Source: PALSA-1006 sp037140475
GTDB taxonomy: Bacteria; Pseudomonadota; Gammaproteobacteria; Burkholderiales; Gallionellaceae
Assembly: GCA_037140475.1 (NCBI GenBank)
Contig: JBAXEJ010000003.1
Location: 1-64,000, forward strand
Direction: 5' to 3'
Length of the DNA: 64,000 bases
Shown here: positions 33,250 to 42,229 of the stretch, piece after piece
Numbering within the stretch: the stretch's first letter is position 1
How the letters are laid out: each line of letters opens with the position of its first letter
Program-made: the position numbers and the translations under genes
The notes under the pieces: generated by a model
Told to the model about the DNA's origin: nothing
The model's input: the letters and a program-made list of their open reading frames with translations, nothing else
The model's database searches: none

Positions 33250-34202
33250 CGCAACGCCACCACCGCAAAACTAAGCGCCGCCAAAACCAGTGCCGCTACG
33301 CCTGCCCACACCCAAACCATCCAGTCTTTGCGAGACTCGGGCGTGTCTGCGGTTGCCAGTCGGACATGGCGAGAAGTAACTTGTTGTCGTCCCTCACCAT
33401 AAGCCAGTAGCAGCGATTTGTGCGCAATGATATTCACCAAACGCGGGGTGCCTCCAGTGACACGATGCAGCAACGCCACTGCCCCAGGCAGAAAAAGCGT
33501 CTCCCCTTTGTAACCGGCAATCAATAAGCGATGGCGCAAATAGCGGTCTAGTTCACTTTTTAGCAAGCCTTTCAATTGATACTGAAAGCTAATTCGCTGA
33601 CGCAATTGACGCACCGAATTTTGCTTTAAGCGTTCATCCAGCTCAGGCTGTCCAAACAGCACCACTTGCATCAATTTGCGTTTTTCAGTTTCGAGGTTGG
33701 TCAGTAAGCGCAGCACCTCCAAACTCTCCAGTGGCATAGCTTGCGCTTCATCTAGGCAAACTAAAACTCGCTTACCCTCACGCGCAAAATTGAGCAAGGC
33801 TAGCGTCAACTCTCTGAGCAACTGATGCTGGTCAACCGTACTGTCTAATTCAATGCGAAACTCGCCGGCTAGCGCGAGTAGCAAACTGCGAGGCTCAAGA
33901 TAAGGATTGGGAATATAGGCAGTGGCAAACTTGCCGCTAGTTTTCGCCAATGAAGCACTATCTTGCGTGCCGATAGCAGTTGTCGATGATTTATCGCTGT
34001 TTAATGTAGCGAGAAACTTTCGGCACAGCAAAGTTTTACCGTTGCCAACTTCACCCACAATTTTGATGAAACCTTCGCCACTACGCGCCGCGACGAGCAA
34101 GGTATTGAGCGCCTCTTGGTAATTCGAGCAAGCGAAAAAAAAGCTGGTATCTGGGGTTAGCGAGAAGGGGAATTCACGAAGACCGAATTGTTCGAGATAC
34201 AT
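33246..34202 (-). CDS. mshM: MSHA biogenesis ATPase MshM (ExeA-like)
   Basis: AAA ATPase of the ExeA/GspA family, 318 residues. MYLEQFGLREFPFSLTPDTS is the standard start; Walker A is GEVGNGKT, Walker B VLVCLDEAQ. A C-terminal membrane helix (about 296-316) ends the chain. It probably helps secretin insertion or peptidoglycan passage. It follows mshL after 139 bases, a gap wider than the others in this operon. Confidence 0.9.
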   Translation of the reverse strand: MYLEQFGLREFPFSLTPDTSFFFACSNYQEALNTLLVAARSGEGFIKIVGEVGNGKTLLCRKFLATLNSDKSSTTAIGTQDSASLAKTSGKFATAYIPNPYLEPRSLLLALAGEFRIELDSTVDQHQLLRELTLALLNFAREGKRVLVCLDEAQAMPLESLEVLRLLTNLETEKRKLMQVVLFGQPELDERLKQNSVRQLRQRISFQYQLKGLLKSELDRYLRHRLLIAGYKGETLFLPGAVALLHRVTGGTPRLVNIIAHKSLLLAYGEGRQQVTSRHVRLATADTPESRKDWMVWVWAGVAALVLAALSFAVVALR

Positions 34203-34341
34203 CAGCGAACTCTACGAATTAAAACACAGGGTGCGCGAAGACAAAACAAGGCGCGAATAAAAGAGAAAGTGGAATTTACGTTTGTGTAAATGAGCATTTT
34301 GAGTTCTTGTGCAACACCGTTATGTCGAACGCAGTCTTTTT

Positions 34342-36030
34342 TCAGCGGGACATACCGTTCATACGGTCTCGACTACGTCGAATGTCATCTGACCAATCCC
34401 CGTCGCTATCAACCACGGTTGGCTTCAACAAAATCACGAGCTCACGTTTCTCCGTTAATTTGCTTGTTTGTCCAAAAATAGATTTGACCCAGCCCGGCAA
34501 GCCTGACTGCGACTCAACTGTGCTCTGACTCATCAAGCCACCAATCACCACAATCTGTCCGTCTTTAGCTCGCACCACACTGTCGGTTTCTTCAATGCTA
34601 GTCGAAGCCATCTGCAATGTTTGACCACTGCCAGCATCTTTTACCTTTGAAGTGACCGAGCTAATTGACGGATGAACATGCAAAATAATTTCATCTTTTT
34701 CATTAATACGAGGCGTTACATCCAAGGCAATGCCGGAAAAAATCTGTGTGTAAATGGGTGTCGGCAAAGTGTTGGTTCCACCCGCCACAGTCGTCGAAGT
34801 GCCAGGTGTGTAGCCTGTCGCGTAAGGTTCATCCGTACCCACTTTCAACACCGCCTTTTGATTATTCAAGGTAGCAATGCGCGGGCTAGATAAGACATGA
34901 ACACTGCCCTGAGTCTCTAGAAAATTGAGTAGCGCAGAAAAATTATTTGCTTGAAATGCCATGCCAAAAAGAGAACCCGATGCACCTGTGGCAACTCCAC
35001 TTAAGTTAGAGCCAGGAATCGCTGAAATGGCAGAGCCAGTCATCTGCTGCCCTGCGGTAGCGCCACTAGGCAACAAAGTAGCGCCCTGACCGACCACGCC
35101 ACCTGAATAATAATTATTGGCACTATTCGTACCAAACACACCCCAGTTCACACCGGACTGATAACCATCACTCAGCGTGACTTCGACAAACTTAGCTTCA
35201 ATAATCACTTGGCGCTCGACCGCAATTTGCGATGCTTTTAAAAACTCTTCGACATTGCGTAATTCCTCTGGCATGGCGCGCACCACAATCACCCCTGACA
35301 TGCGGTTAATCACCACACTACGCTCGCCTTGGGCTGCCTTGCCTTTAGAGGAAATAATCGCATTCAGGGTTTTATCTAAGTTGTCCCAGAAATTAAATTC
35401 AGCCGAAGTTTGCTTGGTCGTAATCTGACTTGAGTTTGCAGTTGCGGCATTGGTAGCGGCAGTAGTCGCGGCAGTACCCGTTGCTCCCGTTACCCCAGTC
35501 GTTGCTGCACTACCTTGCCCTGACGCCTTCACCGAAAGTGAGGAAGAGCTGTCGCGCATCGCTGCGAGGTAATCAACCTTGAATAGTTTAATTTGCATCG
35601 TCACGGGTTGAATGAAGATACTTTTTCCCTCGACTTTATATTCATAGCCATACAGTGCGCGAATCGTATCTAGCGCTTCAAAAATCGTCACGTCCTTCAA
35701 GTTAATCGTAATGTTGCCATCAACGCTCGGTAGCGGCAGGATGTTGTAGCGAGTACCAGAACCAATCGCAGCAAAAACTTCTTTCGCTGATGTGTTGTTC
35801 ACATTCAAATCAAAACGTGGTTCAACTGGCCCACCCTCTACTTTCGGCAATGTAATCGTCATCGGAGGCAACAAGGCCATGTTGACTGCATCCTGCTTAC
35901 TTGGCGCAGCACTTTCACTCACCAGTGCATCCATCTCCGCATTTATTTTAGTGACCGTCTTAGTCTTAATATTGGGCGATGAACAGGCCGCGAAGAAAAG
36001 CAGCGAAAGTATTGCGAAGATTTGCTTCAT
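34342..36030 (-). CDS. mshL: MSHA secretin MshL
   Basis: Outer-membrane pore of the pilus, 562 residues. Lipobox AAC (Cys16). The N-terminal STN-like domain (KEVFAAIGSGTRYNILPLPS), N1-type domain, then a Ser/Thr/Ala-rich insert (about 180-205) and the secretin core (ASSPRIATLNNQKAVLKVGTD is broken here as SSPRIATLNNQKAV; DVTPRINEKDEIILHVHPS; VVIGGLM) follow. The start overlaps the mshK stop as ATGA. Confidence 0.92.
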   Translation of the reverse strand: MKQIFAILSLLFFAACSSPNIKTKTVTKINAEMDALVSESAAPSKQDAVNMALLPPMTITLPKVEGGPVEPRFDLNVNNTSAKEVFAAIGSGTRYNILPLPSVDGNITINLKDVTIFEALDTIRALYGYEYKVEGKSIFIQPVTMQIKLFKVDYLAAMRDSSSSLSVKASGQGSAATTGVTGATGTAATTAATNAATANSSQITTKQTSAEFNFWDNLDKTLNAIISSKGKAAQGERSVVINRMSGVIVVRAMPEELRNVEEFLKASQIAVERQVIIEAKFVEVTLSDGYQSGVNWGVFGTNSANNYYSGGVVGQGATLLPSGATAGQQMTGSAISAIPGSNLSGVATGASGSLFGMAFQANNFSALLNFLETQGSVHVLSSPRIATLNNQKAVLKVGTDEPYATGYTPGTSTTVAGGTNTLPTPIYTQIFSGIALDVTPRINEKDEIILHVHPSISSVTSKVKDAGSGQTLQMASTSIEETDSVVRAKDGQIVVIGGLMSQSTVESQSGLPGWVKSIFGQTSKLTEKRELVILLKPTVVDSDGDWSDDIRRSRDRMNGMSR

Positions 36031-36569
36031 TTGTTTTGTCCCTCATCCTTGTTTTGCTCTTCGCCAGTGGGTTCTGGCGCTTTATGTTCTTTGACCTTAG
36101 CCACAGGAGTTTTATGCTTTTTGCCAACCTTTATGGTCGACTTCTTTTTTTCCACAGGCACCGGCTGCTCGTTAACTATCGGCGCTACCACTGGCTCAAT
36201 CTTAGTCAAACGGACACCGGGATAAAGCTGCAACACGCGTTTACCCTGTGCATCACTTAACACCACGCTACTTTCCAGCACGTCAACCAAGGTTGCGCCT
36301 TTAAATTTTTCGCCGAGCACAACTGATTCTCCGCTAATCACCGCCGCGCGATACTGGGGAGAAATAATGACTGACTGCAAAACTTCTTTGATCACAACTG
36401 GCGCAGGCTCATTCGCCTCGCCACCTACGCCCACACCGCCGTTCTTTTTTTCCGGTGACAAATCGACCGCGGGACGTGTTGGGTCAGGCAAAAACTCCAG
36501 TGCTCCTGCTGCTCCAACAACACTCAGCAAAGCCATCAAAAAAATTGTGCGCATCAAACTTGCAGCCAT
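36027..36569 (-). CDS. mshK: MSHA biogenesis protein MshK
   Basis: Exported protein of 180 residues with a signal peptide (about 1-24) and FLPDPTRPAVDL, the DPTRP element typical of MshK/PilP-like proteins. A conserved beta region (about 62-120: SVIISPQYRAAVISGE) follows, then a long Lys/Pro/Glu-rich tail. It lies between mshL and mshJ in the expected order. The identification rests largely on order and on the DPTRP start. Confidence 0.8.
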   Translation of the reverse strand: MAASLMRTIFLMALLSVVGAAGALEFLPDPTRPAVDLSPEKKNGGVGVGGEANEPAPVVIKEVLQSVIISPQYRAAVISGESVVLGEKFKGATLVDVLESSVVLSDAQGKRVLQLYPGVRLTKIEPVVAPIVNEQPVPVEKKKSTIKVGKKHKTPVAKVKEHKAPEPTGEEQNKDEGQNK

Positions 36570-37243
36570 ATCGTATCCAAACTCAAGGTATACAGCGTAA
36601 TTGTTAACTCTGCAGAAGGATGCTGCACTACGTTCATTTTGATCGAACCCCAGAACATCTGCGATGGCAATCTTTCGAGTTCAGTTAAATATTGCAGCAA
36701 ATCGCTGTAACTCCCGCGCACCGTAATCTTGACGCCATGCTTAAAAACCTGCCTATCCTGCGCATTATGTTTAGTCGCGACGGCTCCGACTGCAACCTTC
36801 GCAGCTAACGGCTCAATCAACGGAGTTGCCGCTAACGTTTCGAGCCCCACCAATTGCAAGCGGGAATTTTTGCTCAGCACCTGCTCTAACAAATCACCCA
36901 TTTTTTCAGGCGGCACCAGTTTATCACGGCGATTTTTGAGATAGATTTCGCCTTCAACAATCTGCTCTTTAATCAGTTTAATACGCTCGCGCAAGGGTGA
37001 ACTGGCATCATCTTTTTTTGCTTGCATCAGCGCTTCCATTTGCGACTGAATTTCTTTCATCTTTTCCTGTTGCTGCACCACCTGTATTGACAACTTCTTT
37101 TGCTTAGCCAGCAGCGGGTCAAGGAAAAAAGAGTTGATGACGGAAACCAGCAAAAAGGCAGCCGCGGCAAAAATCAGCCCGCGCTCGCGCAAGGACATAC
37201 CATCAACTTTTAAAACCAATTTTTCCCACTGAGCCTTGATCAT
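36554..37243 (-). CDS. mshJ: MSHA biogenesis protein MshJ (PilO-like)
   Basis: Inner-membrane protein of 229 residues: one membrane helix (about 23-43) and a periplasmic part with a coiled coil (about 50-100) and a C-terminal alpha/beta domain (FKHGVKITVRGSYSDLLQYL). This is the PilO/GspM pattern. It overlaps mshK by 16 bases and mshI2 by 4. Confidence 0.87.
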   Translation of the reverse strand: MIKAQWEKLVLKVDGMSLRERGLIFAAAAFLLVSVINSFFLDPLLAKQKKLSIQVVQQQEKMKEIQSQMEALMQAKKDDASSPLRERIKLIKEQIVEGEIYLKNRRDKLVPPEKMGDLLEQVLSKNSRLQLVGLETLAATPLIEPLAAKVAVGAVATKHNAQDRQVFKHGVKITVRGSYSDLLQYLTELERLPSQMFWGSIKMNVVQHPSAELTITLYTLSLDTIWLQV

Positions 37244-37866
37244 TTCGCCTCCGTCAGTTCAGCCGACTGCATACTGAACTCCACATAGCTCTTGCTTGTT
37301 GGCTGGCTAGAAGCACTTTTAGGCTGCTGCATTTTCAAAAAAGAAAACGTCTTGCCGCGCATCACTTTTTCTTTGTTCAAGCGCTGAATATAGGAAGGAA
37401 CCAACTGCGGTGTCAGTACACCGCCTTGCAAACTCATTTGCGCACCATCACCCTCGATATCGAACCCAGTCAACCACAGGCCGCTGATCGCTTGGCGCGC
37501 AAAGGCACGCATATATTCTGAATATCCCTCGGTGTTGCCAATCACACCCGTTTTCAAGGTATCCAAAACATCTTTCTGCGCAGCTGCTTCAGTCTCTAGC
37601 TGCTTCAATTCATTTTGTAGCATCAGGGTTGATTTTTGTGGCGAGAATTCATTGGAAAAATTAGCGAAACGCACTTGCTCTGCAGCGTAACGTTTACTGG
37701 TTTCTAGCGACTGCTTTTCTAATAGCTGCACCTGATAGACCGCATAACCATAAAAAACGGCGGAACCCACCATGATCAAAGCAAACGCCTGCAACATAGC
37801 CAGTACAGAAAAATACTTCCGTTGCTTCAGAAAAATAGGATTAAAAAGATTGATTTGCTGACTCAT
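37240..37866 (-). CDS. MSHA biogenesis protein, PilN-like (MshI2)
   Basis: I chose ATG 37866 (MSQQINLFNPIFLKQRKYF), which overlaps the mshI stop as ATGA; the longer frame starts with unlikely residues. The protein has 208 residues: cytoplasmic motif INLFNP, which in PilN binds PilM, a membrane helix (about 25-45), a coiled coil and a C-terminal domain with GLWLTGFDIEGDG. The INLFNP motif ties it to the PilM-like product of the gene before it. Confidence 0.88.
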   Translation of the reverse strand: MSQQINLFNPIFLKQRKYFSVLAMLQAFALIMVGSAVFYGYAVYQVQLLEKQSLETSKRYAAEQVRFANFSNEFSPQKSTLMLQNELKQLETEAAAQKDVLDTLKTGVIGNTEGYSEYMRAFARQAISGLWLTGFDIEGDGAQMSLQGGVLTPQLVPSYIQRLNKEKVMRGKTFSFLKMQQPKSASSQPTSKSYVEFSMQSAELTEAK

Positions 37867-38819
37867 AGTGCTCGTCTTTCTTGTCGCAGTGCAGCACCAA
37901 TAGCGCACAACGACTCAGACACAAATTCATCTTCAAGTAGCGCGGGCACAGCGCTAATATCCATCACCTGCGATATATCTAATGCTTCTACTGCTAATCC
38001 TAAGTTACTAACGAGCATACGCACCAACTCATCACCGCCTGGCGCGCACACCAACATACGGCTTAGCGCGATTTGATGAAACTGCCGATCAAAATAATCT
38101 AAAGAGCGTTGTACCTCTAATTCCACGCGATCAAAATATTGGCGGCGCAAATCTTCATCGGCATCACGTATTTGCCCGGAGGTAATGTCGAGGCGGCGTG
38201 ACAAATACAGCTCACCATCGCTCGTAAACGTAAGCAAACCACCCCGACCATCAAATACCAGCATCGCCAAACCACGCGCTTCGGTTTCATACAATGCGGC
38301 AATATTGCGTTGCGCCGTTTCAGGTATCTCAATGACCGACAAATTAATTTTGGCTTTTTCGAATAATCTGATGCGTTTTTCAATCACATCATTGGACGCC
38401 GCTATCGCATACAACGATTGTGCACGCGCGGCGGCTGCGTTGTTGCTTGGTATTTGCAACACGTCGACGGTGGCGTCATCCACATGGCAATTTAAGGAAT
38501 CTTTGATACGATAACGAATCGCTGTTTTAAGTTCATCAACCGGCACGTTAGGCGCATCAACCATCAATATCTGATATTCCTCGGGAGCGAGTATGGTCGT
38601 AAACTGAAATGAACCTAGATGCAGGTCTTTAACTATTTTCTCTAACGCAGATGAAGTAACCACTTCCATCGGAAAAAACTCACACATCACGACCTTTAGA
38701 TGATCATGTGCGCGCTGAACTCTCACAAAGTGAACTCCTCTTACACCAAGGGCGATGCAAAACCAGCCGGCATCGCGATGAGTCCGCTTAAAAAACGAGA
38801 GAATTTGGGAAATTTGCAT
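37863..38819 (-). CDS. mshI: MSHA biogenesis protein MshI (PilM-like)
   Basis: Actin-like protein of 318 residues, homologous to PilM. It begins with a short tail and the strand FCIALGVRGVHFVRV; DAPNVPVDELKTAIRYRIKD and LVFDGRGGLLTFTSDGELYL are family features. It docks on the cytoplasmic INLFNP motif of the PilN partner. It is the first gene of the msh row, and its ATG has no visible SD. Confidence 0.87.
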   Translation of the reverse strand: MQISQILSFFKRTHRDAGWFCIALGVRGVHFVRVQRAHDHLKVVMCEFFPMEVVTSSALEKIVKDLHLGSFQFTTILAPEEYQILMVDAPNVPVDELKTAIRYRIKDSLNCHVDDATVDVLQIPSNNAAAARAQSLYAIAASNDVIEKRIRLFEKAKINLSVIEIPETAQRNIAALYETEARGLAMLVFDGRGGLLTFTSDGELYLSRRLDITSGQIRDADEDLRRQYFDRVELEVQRSLDYFDRQFHQIALSRMLVCAPGGDELVRMLVSNLGLAVEALDISQVMDISAVPALLEDEFVSESLCAIGAALRQERRAL

Positions 38820-38829
38820 AAGTATCGCG

Positions 38830-38858
38830 AATTTAATTTAACTATACATCGCCGTCAA
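38830..38858 (-). promoter_or_regulatory. Possible promoter of the msh operon
   Basis: On the minus strand TTGACG (38858-38853), a 17-base spacer and TAAATT (38835-38830). Transcription would start about 4 bases before the mshI ATG, which has no SD; this would make the message nearly leaderless. Alternatively the true promoter is farther upstream in the 176-base gap. Confidence 0.4.
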
Positions 38859-38995
38859 TTGTTTTTATTGAGAAATTCATTGCTGATGCATCAATCCAGT
38901 ACTCCGCTACGCCTGTTTTCGATGGGCTCTATTATGCCTGAGGAAGCCTAGGAAAAATTTGACATAAGGCAGCAATTTATAATCGCCACATGACT

Positions 38996-41900
38996 TTAGG
39001 ATACTTCTAATAACACCCCATCCACAAAGATCAACGCGCAACGTACTACCTTTCCTCGATACACGGCTTGCATTGCCGCTTGATATTCCAACATTTGTGC
39101 ACGATAACGGGCTACTTCTCCGCTGCCGCCTAACTTGTAGTCCAACACCCACACTTCGTCAGCGAACTCCACCAAACGGTCAATGCGCTTTGTCTCGCCC
39201 TGAGCATTAACGTAGGGCACTTCATTTGCCGCCATCACGAACTGTTGTTCATCGAAATAGCGGGCAAGCTGTGGCAATGCAAGCAGGTGTAGTACTTGCT
39301 GCCACAGCCCCAACAGTTCATCCGCTGGGATTTCCAAGCGTTGCTGCAAAGTGCGTTCATCTACTTGTTTATTTTCGGTGCAGTGTTGCAGCAAAGCATG
39401 CAACCAGATACCGCGTTGTTGCTGCACCGTATTACGCACCGCATGCTTACCCGTCGGCAAAATGACAGGCAACAATGGCTTCACGTGATGGTGATCATCA
39501 CTCTCTACTGAGATACCGACTGCCGAAGTAGCTAGAATCATCAAGTTTGGCTGTTCACTTACCACTAGCAAAATTCGGTCATACCATGAAGGGGCTTTCT
39601 TTTTCTCTTCTTTATCTTCACCGGCAGAGCTGCCACTGACAATGAGCACTTGCTGCGCTCTGGTCATCGCCACATAGAGCAAATTCATTTCTTCTCGCGC
39701 TTGCTGCGCGGCTTCTTGCTCAAAAATCGGTAGACGTTTTTTTCCCCTTGAGGCTTGCTCCGCATAAAGTGAGAAGTGCAACGGGCGCACCGCATCGGTT
39801 GGCCAATCAAGCAGCACATCATTGCCTTCCCGACTTTTTTTCCCCGCATTGGCATCAAGTAGCCAAACAATCGGCGCCTCAAGCCCCTTGGATTCATGCA
39901 CCGTATAAATACGCACTGCATCACCGATTGCACCTAACTTACCCTCATCAGGGGCATCGTCTTTGCTCTCGCGCAATTCGCGTAAATCTTGCAAAAAACG
40001 AGGCAAGCTTGGATACCGCCCAGCATCAATATCGAGCGCCATTTTCATAAACGCATTCAAGTTTGCAACGACTTTTGCGCGCATCTCAACGGGCAACACC
40101 GCTGCGTAACGTGCCAGCACATCACCCTCAAAATAAATACGGTCGAGTAAATCGTGTACCGGTAGTTTGTCAGCTAAGGCCAGCCAGTTTTGCAATAAAC
40201 CAACGGCACGACTTAACGAGGTAGGTGGGGAAGCTAGTTGTTGCAGCCTTTGCCACCACGAGGGTTTTCCACCTTCCTCGCTACATGCTGACAGCAATAT
40301 CAGGTCAGCGTCACTACAACTAAAAATTGGGGTGCGTAGCACCTGTGCCAGTGCAATATCCGCAAACGGCGTAATCAAAAACATCAGGAGCGCCTGTACA
40401 TCTTCTGCTTCAAGCGTATCGAGCAATCCGCCCCTGCGCGAACTAATGAAAGGGATATGGCGTGCGCGCAGCGCTTCTTCATACACTGCCAAATGAGTGC
40501 GGCTACGCACCAACACCATCACATCACCATAGCGCGCAGATCTTTTTTTATCGCCTTCATTCACACTCCATTCATTGGCGATGGTTTGCAATAGATCAGC
40601 CAACTGCACAGCCTCTATTTTCCTTGCACCTTCTTCAACTTCAATGCGGGCCGTCAACAAAGAGTTGCGCAGGGTAAGTGGCGCATTTTCGTCAGCCACT
40701 TCGCCACTTTGTTCAGCCATTGCCAGTGGCAACACCAGCACATGCCCAGGTAGCGCAACATGCTCTGCGGTATGCAATTCAAAATCAACGAAGCCTTCGG
40801 GGTGATCTGCGAACACTGCGTTCACGGCATCGAGAATCACCGGCGCATTGCGGCGGGTATGATTATTGTGCAACTCATGAGCAAAAAAATGCGCCTTTAA
40901 ATATTGGCGTGCCACCTCAAACAAGCGCGCATCCGCACGACGGAAACGGTAAATCGACTGCTTAGGATCGCCCACCACAAACACCGTAGGCTGAGAATCA
41001 ACGGCAACAGAAGCATCAAACCATGCCCGCAATATCTGCCATTGCAACGGATTCGTATCTTGAAACTCATCCAGCAGAACATGGCGATAACGACTATCGA
41101 GCTTGTACTGCATTGTTTCGGCATGCTCACTTTTTTGTAACAAGCGACAGAGTTGCCACTCCAAATCGGCAAAATCCATTTGTTGCTTTTGTTGTTTAAG
41201 TGCTTGGTAACGTTCCAGGAAAAGAACGCCACAGCTCAGCACGGCTTCGTTTAACTGATAGGCTTGCTGCTCAGCTTGGGCGTCGCGTGCGGCTTGTAGT
41301 GTGGCCTGCAAATTAGCCAACGCCACCACAAACACGGGTTCATTTTGCTGCTTAGTTGCTTTGATTTTGCGTGGCTCGCCCATTTGCGTGAACAACAAAG
41401 GCCACACCTGCGAAAAGCGCTCTTCCGCTGGTGTATCCGTCCATGCATGCTCTAATTCGCTAGCTTTGTTTTTTTGTACCTCAGTGCCATTGCTTGCAAG
41501 TTGAAGTGCAAACGCAACCAAGGCCTCATCGCTGGCACTACACATGCCCCAATCTTCAAGCGCGTCGATCTCCATATCGACAGCAAGATCACGATGCAAA
41601 TTTTCGAGTGCAAAAGTTAGCGCATCTGCTTGCCCTTCTACGTAAGCCCACCACTCTGCACGCTTTTGCAAAAAATTAAAAAGCAATTTGCGCGTGTTGA
41701 ACAATCCGCATTGCGCAAACAACCACTGCATGTGTTGCGCTTCCGAGCTATCTGGTTGCTTGCGCATCAGCTCAAGCAGCTCTTCCCATGCCTCTTCCTG
41801 CAAAGCGCTCGCCCGCTCAAGCAAGCTCATGCCGTGCATCACGTCTGCATTTAGCGGCGCGCGTTGCATCACCTGCATAAACCAACCATGAAAAGTACTG

Positions 41901-42229
41901 ATGGTTACTGCGGGCTGTGCTAATAACACCTGCGCATACAAACTACGCGCCACTTGCATTCGCTCAACCGATAAATCTGTTAGCCCACGCTGCGCTAAAA
42001 ACTCCCGCACATTACAGTCATCTGCCATCGCCAAATCGCGCAACCACAATTGCAAACGCGCCTGCATTTCCTGCGCGGCTTTACGCGTGAAAGTAATTGC
42101 CAGAATCTGCGACGGTGGCACGCCCTCAAGTAATAAACGAATAATACGCGACACCAACAGCCATGTTTTTCCACTACCCGCACAGGCTTCCACGACAACA
42201 CTATTTTTGGGGTCGAGGGCGATACTCAT
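38996..42229 (-). CDS. addA: Double-strand break repair helicase-nuclease AddA
   Basis: UvrD/RecB-type helicase with C-terminal nuclease. The start at 42229 (MSIALDPKNSVVVEA) overlaps addB as ATGA; the longer frame lies inside addB. Of 1077 residues, Walker A is ACAGSGKT (15-22), motif II LLDEFQDTNP, motif IV GDPKQSIYRFRRAD, and motif VI VAMTRAQQ. The nuclease site is near the end: DRLVEF and VLDYKLGG. With AddB it resects DNA ends for RecA loading. Confidence 0.95.
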   Translation of the reverse strand: MSIALDPKNSVVVEACAGSGKTWLLVSRIIRLLLEGVPPSQILAITFTRKAAQEMQARLQLWLRDLAMADDCNVREFLAQRGLTDLSVERMQVARSLYAQVLLAQPAVTISTFHGWFMQVMQRAPLNADVMHGMSLLERASALQEEAWEELLELMRKQPDSSEAQHMQWLFAQCGLFNTRKLLFNFLQKRAEWWAYVEGQADALTFALENLHRDLAVDMEIDALEDWGMCSASDEALVAFALQLASNGTEVQKNKASELEHAWTDTPAEERFSQVWPLLFTQMGEPRKIKATKQQNEPVFVVALANLQATLQAARDAQAEQQAYQLNEAVLSCGVLFLERYQALKQQKQQMDFADLEWQLCRLLQKSEHAETMQYKLDSRYRHVLLDEFQDTNPLQWQILRAWFDASVAVDSQPTVFVVGDPKQSIYRFRRADARLFEVARQYLKAHFFAHELHNNHTRRNAPVILDAVNAVFADHPEGFVDFELHTAEHVALPGHVLVLPLAMAEQSGEVADENAPLTLRNSLLTARIEVEEGARKIEAVQLADLLQTIANEWSVNEGDKKRSARYGDVMVLVRSRTHLAVYEEALRARHIPFISSRRGGLLDTLEAEDVQALLMFLITPFADIALAQVLRTPIFSCSDADLILLSACSEEGGKPSWWQRLQQLASPPTSLSRAVGLLQNWLALADKLPVHDLLDRIYFEGDVLARYAAVLPVEMRAKVVANLNAFMKMALDIDAGRYPSLPRFLQDLRELRESKDDAPDEGKLGAIGDAVRIYTVHESKGLEAPIVWLLDANAGKKSREGNDVLLDWPTDAVRPLHFSLYAEQASRGKKRLPIFEQEAAQQAREEMNLLYVAMTRAQQVLIVSGSSAGEDKEEKKKAPSWYDRILLVVSEQPNLMILATSAVGISVESDDHHHVKPLLPVILPTGKHAVRNTVQQQRGIWLHALLQHCTENKQVDERTLQQRLEIPADELLGLWQQVLHLLALPQLARYFDEQQFVMAANEVPYVNAQGETKRIDRLVEFADEVWVLDYKLGGSGEVARYRAQMLEYQAAMQAVYRGKVVRCALIFVDGVLLEVS

